Source: Bacillota bacterium (lineage in GTDB: Bacteria; Bacillota_I; Bacilli_A; Erysipelotrichales; Erysipelotrichaceae). Taken from it: a DNA stretch of 41,134 nucleotides. Shown here one piece after another: positions 15,710 through 22,828 of this stretch; position 1 is the stretch's first letter, and each line of letters opens with the position of its first letter. The DNA lies in the NCBI GenBank assembly GCA_023388995.1, contig JAEWFD010000036.1:1-41134 (forward strand), read 5' to 3'. The position numbers and the translations under genes were made by a program. Below the pieces are notes generated by a model. The model was not told the DNA's origin. It worked only from the letters and a program-made list of their open reading frames with translations, and did not search any database.

Positions 15710-15717
15710 AATAAAGC

Positions 15718-15764
15718 AAAGAGCAGCACAGTATCTTATGAAAGATCCGGCTGCTCTTTTTTTT
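15718..15764 (+). terminator. Terminator of the chemoreceptor gene
   Basis: AAAGAGCAGC pairs with GCTGCTCTTT, with an additional inner hairpin (ATCTT/AAGAT), and runs into T8. Confidence 0.88.
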
Positions 15765-15782
15765 GTGAATAAAGACTGGGTG

Positions 15783-16580
15783 TTATTTATTCGCTTGATA
15801 GATTGCAATATGAAAGCTGGCATGTACCGCTAAGGTATCGATGCTGTTTAATTTCGCATGATCTTGCGGACTGGTTTTATAGAAATAGGGAGTCATGGAA
15901 AATAATTCACGGATGGCATCATTAGAGGCAAGCGTAAGGGGGTAAGTCAGGCACTCTTCTGCTAAGATTGCAAAGGAAGGGTGTTCTGCTTGTTTCAGTT
16001 CATTGAGATAAGGGGTATCATAAAGTGTTTGTTTCAGCTCCCATAAATGATGGGTATGCGGACTTACCACGATTAAAATGCCGTTTGGCCGCAGAATGCG
16101 GAGTGTTTCCGTAAAATCCTGAAAAGAAAATAAGCATAGTGCCACATCAACACTGCCGGAAGCAAGCGGAACAGCTGCATTGCTGGCTACCAGGTATTGA
16201 ATATTCTTGTTTTGCTTGGCGGCACTGGCAATGGCCTCCTTGGAGATATCGGTACCCCAAAGGCTCGCATCAGGAAAGGCCTTCTGAAATTGATTCGTGT
16301 AATATCCTTGTCCGCATCCCAAATCAGCGATTGCGGAAACAGCAGGCTGATATTGTTTAATTAGCTCTTGCAATTTCGATGCCAAAGGCTGGTAATAGCC
16401 TTTTTGGAGAAACTGCGTCCGGGCGGCTACCATCTGCTTGTTGTCGCCATGATTGGCGCTGTTTTTTAATAAAAGATTGACATACCCTTCTTTGGCAATA
16501 TCAAAAGAATGTTTGTTTACGCAGCGATATTGCTTGTCTTGTCTGACTAGGGGTTGTGCACATTTCGGGCATTGCATCAT
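15783..16580 (-). CDS. rlmA: RlmA-like 23S rRNA (guanine-N1) methyltransferase
   Basis: A 265-residue SAM-dependent methyltransferase. The N-terminus has the zinc-binding CPKC...C...H set (CPKCAQPLVRQDKQYRCVNKH) followed by SFDIAKEGYVNLLL, which is diagnostic for RlmA-type enzymes that methylate N1 of a guanine in 23S rRNA helix 35. The Rossmann core has the SAM loop ADLGCGQGYYT and the acidic WGTDISKEA. TlrB, a related macrolide-resistance enzyme, shares the fold, so either housekeeping modification or resistance could be meant; housekeeping is more likely. I start at ATG 16580 (GGTGATC upstream); ATG 16577 is equivalent. It follows the SDR gene by 39 nt and may be cotranscribed. Confidence 0.88.
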   Translation of the reverse strand: MMQCPKCAQPLVRQDKQYRCVNKHSFDIAKEGYVNLLLKNSANHGDNKQMVAARTQFLQKGYYQPLASKLQELIKQYQPAVSAIADLGCGQGYYTNQFQKAFPDASLWGTDISKEAIASAAKQNKNIQYLVASNAAVPLASGSVDVALCLFSFQDFTETLRILRPNGILIVVSPHTHHLWELKQTLYDTPYLNELKQAEHPSFAILAEECLTYPLTLASNDAIRELFSMTPYFYKTSPQDHAKLNSIDTLAVHASFHIAIYQANK

Positions 16581-16619
16581 AAGATCACCGTTGCCATTAT
16601 AGCACAACAGAAAGCAGAA

Positions 16620-17387
16620 TCAATAGGTGGTGAAGCCGCCGTCAATCGGCAGAAGGGCACCGCTGATATGCGATGCTTGCTCGCTCAGCAAAAACACAAT
16701 GACATCGCTAACCTCTTTTGCTGAAGCAATTTTGCTGAGCGGAACTGCTGTTTTCGTCAGTGAACCGCTGCGTGAGAGCTGCGGGTGATTGCCTTGTGCT
16801 TTCTTATACATCGGTGTATGCGTAGCAGCCGGCAACACACCGTTGACACGTATATTGTCTTTGCCATAATCGAGCGCCAGTGCTTTCACAAGCCCGCTGA
16901 CGGCATGCAATGCTGCTGTATAGGCAGGAAGATGAGCAAGCGCGACCAGCCCGCCGACACCGCCGACAAAGACCATGCTGCCACCTTTGTTCTCACAGAA
17001 CTTCGGCAAGCAGGCATGAGCAGTATAGTACGCACTGTAAAATTGATGCTTCATCACCAGATCAAACTGGGCAAGCGGCAGTTCATGGCAGCGTGCATAT
17101 TCGCCTAGCAAGCCGGCACTGTGAATCACCCCTGTCAGGCAGTCAATTTTTGTCAGTGTTTCCTGCAGCTGAAAGAGTTCTTCCGGCTTGCTTAAATCAC
17201 AGCACAATGGTGTCAGTGTCAGCTCTTTATGAGGATCCAGCTCCTGCAGTTCTTGACAGGTATCTTGCAGTGCCTCTTTTTGGATATCGATTAAAATCAG
17301 ATGGTGCTGTGCCTTGGCAAGAGTTTTGGCTGTGCATCTTCCGATGCCGCTGGCTGCTCCAGTCACAACATATGTGAATTGGTTCAT
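16620..17387 (-). CDS. SDR-family protein lacking the catalytic Ser, Lys and Asn
   Basis: A 255-residue classical-length short-chain dehydrogenase/reductase fold. The dinucleotide loop TGAASGIGR (residues 9-17), the acidic LIDI at the end of strand two (an NAD preference) and the C-terminal GGFTTY are in place. However, the active site is altered: the YxxxK motif reads Tyr156-Thr-Ala-Ala-Leu160, so Lys is Leu; the serine position near 143 is Gly (VFVGGVGGL); the helix-four Asn position near 114 is His; and NNAG reads HSAG. Only the Tyr of the Asn-Ser-Tyr-Lys tetrad remains. It may be non-catalytic or unusually mechanistic. AAAGGAG precedes the ATG. Confidence 0.82.
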   Translation of the reverse strand: MNQFTYVVTGAASGIGRCTAKTLAKAQHHLILIDIQKEALQDTCQELQELDPHKELTLTPLCCDLSKPEELFQLQETLTKIDCLTGVIHSAGLLGEYARCHELPLAQFDLVMKHQFYSAYYTAHACLPKFCENKGGSMVFVGGVGGLVALAHLPAYTAALHAVSGLVKALALDYGKDNIRVNGVLPAATHTPMYKKAQGNHPQLSRSGSLTKTAVPLSKIASAKEVSDVIVFLLSEQASHISGALLPIDGGFTTY

Positions 17388-17425
17388 ATCATTCGCTCCT
17401 TTTCCTTGTTAGTGTGTACCTGCTT

Positions 17426-17454
17426 TTGCTTGTTAGCAGAAATCGTGCTATGAT
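17426..17454 (+). promoter_or_regulatory. Sigma-A promoter of the YgjP-DUF1294 operon
   Basis: TTGCTT and TATGAT are spaced by 17 bp. The predicted start near 17461 lies only about 10 bp before ATG 17471 and rules out the earlier in-frame starts. Confidence 0.7.
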
Positions 17455-17470
17455 ACGACTTGGTGATAGC

Positions 17471-18130
17471 ATGAAGATCAAAGTGGAATACCGAAGCAAT
17501 ATGAAACATATGAATCTGCGGCTGCTGGATGCTGGCACTATTTTGGTGCGTGCCAATCCGCAAATCAAGCAGGCAGAGATTGAAGCGTTTGTCGCCAAGC
17601 AGCAGGATTGGATTCGAAAGCAGATTGCCAAGCAACAGGATAAACAGCAGCTGGCAGCGGATGCGCTCTATATTTTGGGAAAAGAATATCGGCTGATCTA
17701 TCAGACCGGGACTGCCAATCATGTGGAAACAAAGGATGACCAGATGATTGTGACGCACCGCCCTGATACCAAACGAAGTTATGTTTTAAATCAACATCTG
17801 TCAGCGCTGGTCAAACGGATTTTAGCGGAGCGGCTGGAGTGGTGCATGCAGTACTTTCCGAAGCTGAAAAAGCCGCGGCTGGTAATAAAGAAACTGAAGT
17901 CAAAGTGGGGTTCCTGCAAATACCGGGAAAGTGAGATTATGCTCAATGCATGCTTGCTGTATGTGCCGATTCCACTAATCGATTATGTGGTGATTCATGA
18001 ATTGATGCATTTCTATTATCCTGACCATCAACAAGGGTTTCACTCCGGCATGAGCAAGGTAATGCCGCAATATAAAGAATATCAGAAAGAATTGCGCAGC
18101 TATGAATGGCTGCTGCGCCAAGGAGGATAA
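17471..18130 (+). CDS. YgjP-like (DUF45/M48-type) metallopeptidase
   Basis: A 219-residue cytoplasmic protein of the DUF45/YgjP (SprT-like) group. The zinc motif is VIHELMHFYYPDHQQGFH, giving HExxH in the form HELMH plus a downstream His. The conserved KSKWGSCKYRESEIMLNACLLYVP block precedes it, typical of the family. Earlier in-frame starts exist at 17414 and 17450 but overlap the promoter, so the ATG at 17471 is the best choice, giving a nearly leaderless transcript. The substrate of this family is unknown. DUF1294 follows after 3 bp in the same operon. Confidence 0.88.
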   Translation: MKIKVEYRSNMKHMNLRLLDAGTILVRANPQIKQAEIEAFVAKQQDWIRKQIAKQQDKQQLAADALYILGKEYRLIYQTGTANHVETKDDQMIVTHRPDTKRSYVLNQHLSALVKRILAERLEWCMQYFPKLKKPRLVIKKLKSKWGSCKYRESEIMLNACLLYVPIPLIDYVVIHELMHFYYPDHQQGFHSGMSKVMPQYKEYQKELRSYEWLLRQGG

Positions 18131-18133
18131 GAG

Positions 18134-18391
18134 ATGCTGGAAGCAGGGTATTTGGTTGTTTTGAATCTGGCTGGCTACATTGCCATGGGGGTGGACAAAG
18201 GTCGAGCCAAGCGCAATGCATATCGCCTTTCCGAGCAGCTGCTGATCGGCATTGCCATGGTTGGCGGATCGTTAGGCGTATATTGGGGAATGAAGCAGTT
18301 TCACCATAAAACAAAGAAGCCGAAATTCGCGGTAGGTGTGCCTGTCATTGTGTTGATGCAGATCTTGCTGGTATGGTATTTCTATCATTGA
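18134..18391 (+). CDS. DUF1294 family small membrane protein
   Basis: An 85-residue protein with two membrane segments. The DUF1294 hallmark is the N-terminal LNLAGYIAMGVDKGRAKRNAYRLSEQLL, where the conserved D-K-x-x-A-x-x-x-x-x-R-x-x-E pattern is present, followed by GGSLGVYWGMKQFHHKTKKPKF. The function is unknown. It follows the metallopeptidase gene by 3 nt with AGGAGG overlapping the previous stop. Its own stop codon forms part of the inverted repeat that reaches into the next promoter. Confidence 0.9.
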   Translation: MLEAGYLVVLNLAGYIAMGVDKGRAKRNAYRLSEQLLIGIAMVGGSLGVYWGMKQFHHKTKKPKFAVGVPVIVLMQILLVWYFYH

Positions 18392-18446
18392 AACAATTTT
18401 CATTTATTATTTTCTGAAAAGTTATTGACAATTTCAAATTGTTTCA
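18389..18446. repeat. 11-bp inverted repeat bracketing the transporter promoter's -35
   Basis: TGAAACAATTT (18389-18399) and AAATTGTTTCA (18436-18446) are perfect inverted copies 36 bp apart. The right arm lies in the spacer between -35 and -10 of the T-box promoter. It could be a paired operator allowing looping. Confidence 0.55.
18408..18422. promoter_or_regulatory. CodY-box-like site
   Basis: TATTTTCTGAAAAGT matches the CodY consensus AATTTTCWGAAAATT at 13 of 15 positions. It ends 2 bp upstream of the -35, a position compatible with repression by CodY in amino-acid-rich conditions. Whether this organism has CodY cannot be seen here. Confidence 0.5.
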
Positions 18447-18453
18447 TTAGAAT
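18425..18453 (+). promoter_or_regulatory. Near-consensus promoter of the T-box-controlled transporter operon
   Basis: TTGACA and TAGAAT are separated by 17 bp. The transcript would begin near 18460, at the 5' end of the T-box leader. Confidence 0.85.
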
Positions 18454-18459
18454 AACATC

Positions 18460-18692
18460 AATATTCGATGACCAAAACAAGTACGATGTGATACCAAAAG
18501 CGAATTGGGACAGAGTGGAAGCCCAGTGGTACCTTGCATCCGAAACCGCATTTGCGAGAATTTTGTTGGAACTAAGTATAACAAAACGGGTTGCTCCGTT
18601 ATCGGCATTGAGGGGTCTGGCTATTGTCAGGCAACTAGGGTGGTACCGCGATCCGTCGTCTCTAGAAGAAATTCTTGAGGCGGCGTTTTTTT
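18460..18692 (+). ncRNA. T-box leader with terminator/antiterminator
   Basis: The T-box core AGGGTGGTACCGCG is at 18637-18650; its TGGT would pair with a tRNA ending ACCA (discriminator A). A strong terminator follows at 18654-18692: a 14-bp stem with one mismatch, GAAA loop and T7. Stem I is supported by AGTA (about 18480) opposite GAA (about 18550), flanked by GATGT/GCATC, which is the loop-E layout of a specifier loop. After GAA the sequence is ACCGCA, so CGC (Arg) followed by A is my preferred specifier and ACC (Thr) the alternative. AACGG/CCGTT near 18590-18605 fits stem III. It would allow transporter expression when the cognate tRNA is uncharged. Confidence 0.9.
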
Positions 18693-18708
18693 GTCAGGAG
18701 GTGGCAGT

Positions 18709-18873
18709 ATGCAAGTTGTAAGACATCGGCATCGGAAACGACGATGGGAGTATCTGATGAGAATAGAAGTGAATTACAATCAGAAAAGAGGAACGAAAGA
18801 TGAAATTAAAAGGAATGATACTGGCCATTTTACTGGTCTTCACAGCTGCGTGTTCAAAAGAAAACACTGTTAA
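18709..18873 (+). CDS. Small basic ORF (possible leader peptide) ahead of the transporter
   Basis: A 54-codon frame starts 17 nt after the T-box terminator with a perfect AGGAGG site 8 nt before its ATG. The N-terminus is MQVVRHRHRKRRWEYL, so codons 5-12 are all Arg, His or Lys. The frame overlaps the binding-protein gene by 74 nt, ending within it, and covers that gene's ribosome binding site. It could be a leader whose translation depends on basic amino-acid supply and is coupled to the downstream gene. Against this, the C-terminal half is simply the other frame of the binding-protein gene, and chance cannot be excluded. Confidence 0.45.
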   Translation: MQVVRHRHRKRRWEYLMRIEVNYNQKRGTKDEIKRNDTGHFTGLHSCVFKRKHC

Positions 18874-19621
18874 CAAACGTTTGGATACGATCTTGAAAAA
18901 GAAAGAACTGGTGGTAGTCACTAGTCCCGATTTTGCACCATATGAATTTATTGATTCAAACAAGAGCGGTCAGGACAAATATGTTGGAGCGGACATCGAG
19001 CTTGCTAAGTATATTGCAGAGAAACTTGGCGTAACCTTGAAGATTGAGGCAATGGATTTCGACAATGTGTTAGCCAGCATTACGCAAAAAAGAGCGGACT
19101 TGGCAATTTCCGGATTAGGGTACAAGAAAGATCGTGCGGAAACAATGGAACTTTCCGATCCCTACAATATTTCTGATGAAAACTGCCATGGCCTTTTAGT
19201 CCCGGCGGAACAAGCAGCCCAGTATCTGACACTAGAAGCATTTCAAGGAAAGAAAGTAGCAGCGCAAAATGCATCTTTGCAGCTGGATTATACGACTGCG
19301 CAAATCCCGGATGTCAAGCTGGAATTGATTTCGAGTTTGCAGGATGGCATCTTGATGCTTCAGACGAATAAAATTGATGCGCTCGCTACCACTTGTAAAA
19401 CGGGTGAGCAATTTGCAATCTCATATGAAAATTTAGTGATGGCGGAAGCCAAATTCGTGGTTGATGACAACTCAGGCACCGTAATCGGAATTACCAAAGG
19501 CGAAGTAGCATTGCTGGAAAAAATCAATGAAATTATCAAGGAAGTAGTTGACCAAGGCTTGTATGCCGAGTGGGAAGAAGAATATACAGCATATGCAGCT
19601 AAATTGGGGGCTGGGGAATGA
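18800..19621 (+). CDS. Amino-acid ABC transporter substrate-binding lipoprotein
   Basis: A 273-residue type-3 solute-binding protein (polar amino-acid family). The signal peptide ends in a lipobox FTAAC with Cys18 as the lipidated residue. The family signatures are present: LVVVTSPDFAPYEFID, VGADIELAKYIAEKLGVTLKIEAMDFDNVLASITQKRADLAISGLG and the second-lobe KVAAQNASLQLDYT. It captures an amino acid outside the membrane and delivers it to the permease encoded 4 nt (overlapping) downstream. The T-box suggests the substrate is the amino acid of the matching tRNA, possibly arginine; the protein alone does not decide this. Confidence 0.9.
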   Translation: MKLKGMILAILLVFTAACSKENTVNKRLDTILKKKELVVVTSPDFAPYEFIDSNKSGQDKYVGADIELAKYIAEKLGVTLKIEAMDFDNVLASITQKRADLAISGLGYKKDRAETMELSDPYNISDENCHGLLVPAEQAAQYLTLEAFQGKKVAAQNASLQLDYTTAQIPDVKLELISSLQDGILMLQTNKIDALATTCKTGEQFAISYENLVMAEAKFVVDDNSGTVIGITKGEVALLEKINEIIKEVVDQGLYAEWEEEYTAYAAKLGAGE

Positions 19622-20277
19622 TCCGCAACTTATTGCGCCTCGTGGATAAATGGCCATTGTTTCTTTCCGGCTTAGGGGTAACGCTGGCTTTGGCTGGCAT
19701 TACCGTGCTGCTGGGAACCATCATCGGTGCATTGATTGCTGTTTTAAAAACAACGAAATCCAAACTGGTGCAATTTGCGGTAGCAACCTATGTGGAATTG
19801 ATTCGGGGAACGCCATTGCTGCTGCAACTCTATTTCTTCTATTATCTGCTGCCTGATGTCTTGCAGCTGGAACTGTCCAAAACAACTTGCATTGTCATTG
19901 CGCTGGTGGTGAACAGCAGTGCGTATGTTGCTGAGATCATTCGCTCAGGGATGCAAGCTGTTGACAAAGGCCAGCGGGAAGCTGCTGTCAGTTTAGGGAT
20001 GAGCGAAATCAATATTCTGCTGCGCATCCTGCTTCCGCAAGCCATCAAGAATATTCTGCCGGCACTTGGCAATGAATTCATCATGGTAGTGAAGGAAACC
20101 TCGCTTGCTTCAGCCTTCTTTATCGGGGATTTGATGACGAAGTCGAAAGAGTTGAATGGCTCTATGTTTATGACGATTGAACCGTTAATTGTCGTGGGGA
20201 TGATTTACTTTGTCGTGACATTTACATTGTCCAAGCTTATTGGTTATTTCGAAGGAAGGATGATGATCAGTGATTAA
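19618..20277 (+). CDS. Amino-acid ABC transporter permease
   Basis: A 219-residue HisM/GlnP-type permease with about five membrane helices. The N-terminal FLSGLGVTLALAGITVLLGTIIGALIAVLK and the VELIRGTPLLLQLYFFYYLLP stretch are standard for the family, as is the ATPase-coupling EAA loop REAAVSLGMSEINILLRILLPQAIKNILPALGNEF. The start codon overlaps the binding-protein stop (ATGA), and the 3' end overlaps the ATPase gene by 8 nt, so the three genes are coupled. It forms a homodimeric pore if no second permease exists; none is seen here. Confidence 0.93.
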   Translation: MIRNLLRLVDKWPLFLSGLGVTLALAGITVLLGTIIGALIAVLKTTKSKLVQFAVATYVELIRGTPLLLQLYFFYYLLPDVLQLELSKTTCIVIALVVNSSAYVAEIIRSGMQAVDKGQREAAVSLGMSEINILLRILLPQAIKNILPALGNEFIMVVKETSLASAFFIGDLMTKSKELNGSMFMTIEPLIVVGMIYFVVTFTLSKLIGYFEGRMMISD

Positions 20278-20989
20278 AGTGGAACAGCTGGAAAAAAGCT
20301 TCCAGCAATTGCATGTTTTAAAAGGAATTCATGAAGAAATCAAACGGGGAGAAGTAGTTTCGATCATCGGCCCTAGCGGAAGCGGCAAAAGTACCTTCTT
20401 ACGTTGTTTGAATCTGCTGGAACGGCCAACAGCAGGTCGCATCTGGTTTGATGGAGTTGAATTGACTGCGCAAACAAAATTGAATCAATACCGGCAGAAA
20501 ATGGGGATGGTGTTTCAGCACTTCCATGTGTTCCCCCATCTGACCGTTTTAGAGAATATCACTATCACGCCGATTTTGGAAAAGAAGATAAGCAAGCAAG
20601 AAGCAGAAGCAAAAGCTTGTGCTCTCTTGGAGAAGGTAGGCTTGCTGGACAAGAAGGATGAATATCCAAGAAGATTATCCGGCGGGCAGAAGCAGCGGCT
20701 GGCAATCGTGCGGGCAATGGCGATGGAGCCGGAAGTGCTGCTGTTTGACGAGCCAACCAGTGCTTTAGATCCGGAAATGGTGAAAGAAGTATTGTCGGTT
20801 ATTCAGGATCTGGCAACCAGCGGAATGACCATTGTGATTGTAACCCATGAGATGGCCTTTGCCCGCCATATCTCGGATCGGGTTTTGTTTATGGATGAAG
20901 GCATGATTGTGGAACAAGGGACCCCGGAGCAATTATTTGATCATCCGACACACCCGCGGACCATTGCCTTTTTAAGCAAAGTGTTATAG
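20270..20989 (+). CDS. Amino-acid ABC transporter ATP-binding protein
   Basis: A 239-residue ATPase of the GlnQ/HisP type. Walker A is GPSGSGKST, the Q-loop MVFQHFHVFPHLTV, the ABC signature LSGGQKQR, Walker B VLLFDEPTSALDPE and the switch His in IVTHEM. The start codon appears to be GTG at 20270, inside the permease gene and about 10 nt after GGAAGGATG. It powers the transporter formed with the two preceding genes. Confidence 0.94.
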   Translation: MIKVEQLEKSFQQLHVLKGIHEEIKRGEVVSIIGPSGSGKSTFLRCLNLLERPTAGRIWFDGVELTAQTKLNQYRQKMGMVFQHFHVFPHLTVLENITITPILEKKISKQEAEAKACALLEKVGLLDKKDEYPRRLSGGQKQRLAIVRAMAMEPEVLLFDEPTSALDPEMVKEVLSVIQDLATSGMTIVIVTHEMAFARHISDRVLFMDEGMIVEQGTPEQLFDHPTHPRTIAFLSKVL

Positions 20990-20996
20990 GAGGAGT

Positions 20997-22673
20997 ATGA
21001 TGAACACAACATTGCAATATGATCATTATTTTGATTATGAAGAACTCACGGCAGGATTGCACCAGCTGCAAAAGCAGTATTCGCAGCTGATGACCCTCAC
21101 TTCCTTGACGAAGACATCCGAAGGACGTGATGTATGGGCCGTCGAAATTACCCACTCCTCTTCTGAGGCAAGTAAAAAGCCAGCCTTTTATGTGGATGGC
21201 AATCACCATGCCGGAGAAGTAACCGGATCTATGGCGTCGATGCATTTGCTTGACTATGTATTGACCAACCACCAAGCACCGGAAATACAGACACTTCTCC
21301 AAACAATAGTATTATATATCATTCCGCGCATTTCTCCCGATGGGGCAGAAACATATCTGAAAACACCGTACTATTTGCGTTCGGTTAATAAAGCATATCC
21401 ATATCCTGCCCCCAAGCAGGCAGTATATATGGAAGATTTGGATGGAGATGGCGTAATTCGCAAGATGCGCATTCAATCTAAAACTGGATCATGGAAAGAA
21501 AGCAGCACTGATCCGCGCATTATGGTGAAGCGATCGCCGGATGATCAGGTGGGAAACTTTTATGAAATATATGATGAAGGAATCCTGATTGGCTATGAAG
21601 GAGAAAGTATTCAGCCGGGCAAACCGCAATGGGGCTTGGATTTCAATCGCAACTATCCGTTCGGATGGTTTGTGGAGAGCAGGCAGCCCGGTGCAGGTCC
21701 ATACCCGTTAAGCAATCCGGAAACCAAAGCGGTCGCTGATTTTGTACTGGCGCATTCCAATATTTGCTTCGTTTCCACCATGCATACTTCGGGCGGCATC
21801 ATTTTGTTTCCGCCGGGAACAAAGCCGGAAAAAGCCGGTCACAAGGCAGATATGAAGATGTACCGGGAAATCGGGAAGCTGGCAACGGCAGAAATGGGAT
21901 ATCCGGTGGTTAACATCTTTGATGGCTTTATGCCAGATCAGGAATTTTATTCTTCAGGAGCATTTGATGATTGGTGCTATCATACCCAAGGAATTCCGGC
22001 ATATACGGTTGAACTATGGGATATGCAGCGCCGTGCCGGGGTGGAACAAGTTTGGCCTTCCAAGAAAACGGATGAAGAATATGAAGCTGACTATGCCAAG
22101 GAACTGGCGTGGATTGAGACAAATGTGGGAACCGATGCAATTAAGCCGTGGACGCGCATCGAACACCCGCAGCTAAAGGGTCACATTGTTGAGGTTGGCG
22201 GCTATGAATATAAATACACCCAGCAAAACTGTCCGCTGCCATTTTTGAAACAAGAAGTGGAAAAAACAACCCGCTTCTGCTTGCGCAATGCCCTTGTGCT
22301 TCCGAAGCTGGAATGGGAGTTGATTCAAGTTACGGCACTTGGGGATACGGTATTTGAAGTAAAAGCGAAATTAAGCAATGTTGGCTATTTGCCTACCTAC
22401 CTCTGCGAGGAAGCTCGCAGTGTGCAAGCAGCACAACCGATCAATATCAGCTGTCATGTGAATGGTTTGGCGGTAAAAGAAGAACAAGTCAGCGGATTGG
22501 CAGGATATGGACAAGCAAATTCCGCATACTCTTACCACGGCATTACGACAAGCAATCATGAATCGCAAAGCAAACTAATGACATTTTATGTAGAAAGCCA
22601 AAGCGGAACAACGATTGCATTGACGGCAGCCCATCCCAAAGCAGGTGAAGCGAATTTGGTGATTCAACTGTAA
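20997..22673 (+). CDS. M14-family zinc carboxypeptidase, cytoplasmic
   Basis: A 558-residue M14 metallocarboxypeptidase. The first zinc motif is GNHHAGE (His71, Glu74), the third ligand is His263 in TMHTSGG, substrate-binding residues are in IIPRISPDGAE and DFNRNYPFGW, and the catalytic Glu339 is in AYTVELWD. A beta-rich C-terminal extension of about 170 residues follows. No signal peptide is visible, so it should act in the cytoplasm. It begins 7 nt after the transporter ATPase gene with AGGAGGAG (ATG 20997 or 21000) and ends before a terminator, so it belongs to the T-box operon. A role in trimming C-terminal residues of peptides to supply the same amino acid is inferred. Confidence 0.88.
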   Translation: MMNTTLQYDHYFDYEELTAGLHQLQKQYSQLMTLTSLTKTSEGRDVWAVEITHSSSEASKKPAFYVDGNHHAGEVTGSMASMHLLDYVLTNHQAPEIQTLLQTIVLYIIPRISPDGAETYLKTPYYLRSVNKAYPYPAPKQAVYMEDLDGDGVIRKMRIQSKTGSWKESSTDPRIMVKRSPDDQVGNFYEIYDEGILIGYEGESIQPGKPQWGLDFNRNYPFGWFVESRQPGAGPYPLSNPETKAVADFVLAHSNICFVSTMHTSGGIILFPPGTKPEKAGHKADMKMYREIGKLATAEMGYPVVNIFDGFMPDQEFYSSGAFDDWCYHTQGIPAYTVELWDMQRRAGVEQVWPSKKTDEEYEADYAKELAWIETNVGTDAIKPWTRIEHPQLKGHIVEVGGYEYKYTQQNCPLPFLKQEVEKTTRFCLRNALVLPKLEWELIQVTALGDTVFEVKAKLSNVGYLPTYLCEEARSVQAAQPINISCHVNGLAVKEEQVSGLAGYGQANSAYSYHGITTSNHESQSKLMTFYVESQSGTTIALTAAHPKAGEANLVIQL

Positions 22674-22732
22674 TATCTGGATGAAGAGATTTTCTTTCTG
22701 CGGTAAAGGCAGCAAAAAAAGCACATACTAAT

Positions 22733-22785
22733 CCCAAAGGCAGAGTGAACACTTCTGAAAATTGTTCTTGCTTTTGGGTTTTGTT
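22733..22785 (+). terminator. Terminator of the transporter-carboxypeptidase operon
   Basis: CCCAAAGGC pairs with GCTTTTGGG (one G-U pair), enclosing an inner AGAGTG/CACTTCT hairpin, then TTTTGTTTG. Confidence 0.75.
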
Positions 22786-22828
22786 TGTTGTAATATAATA
22801 AAATGTGTTAAATAGAAAAGAGTATTCG

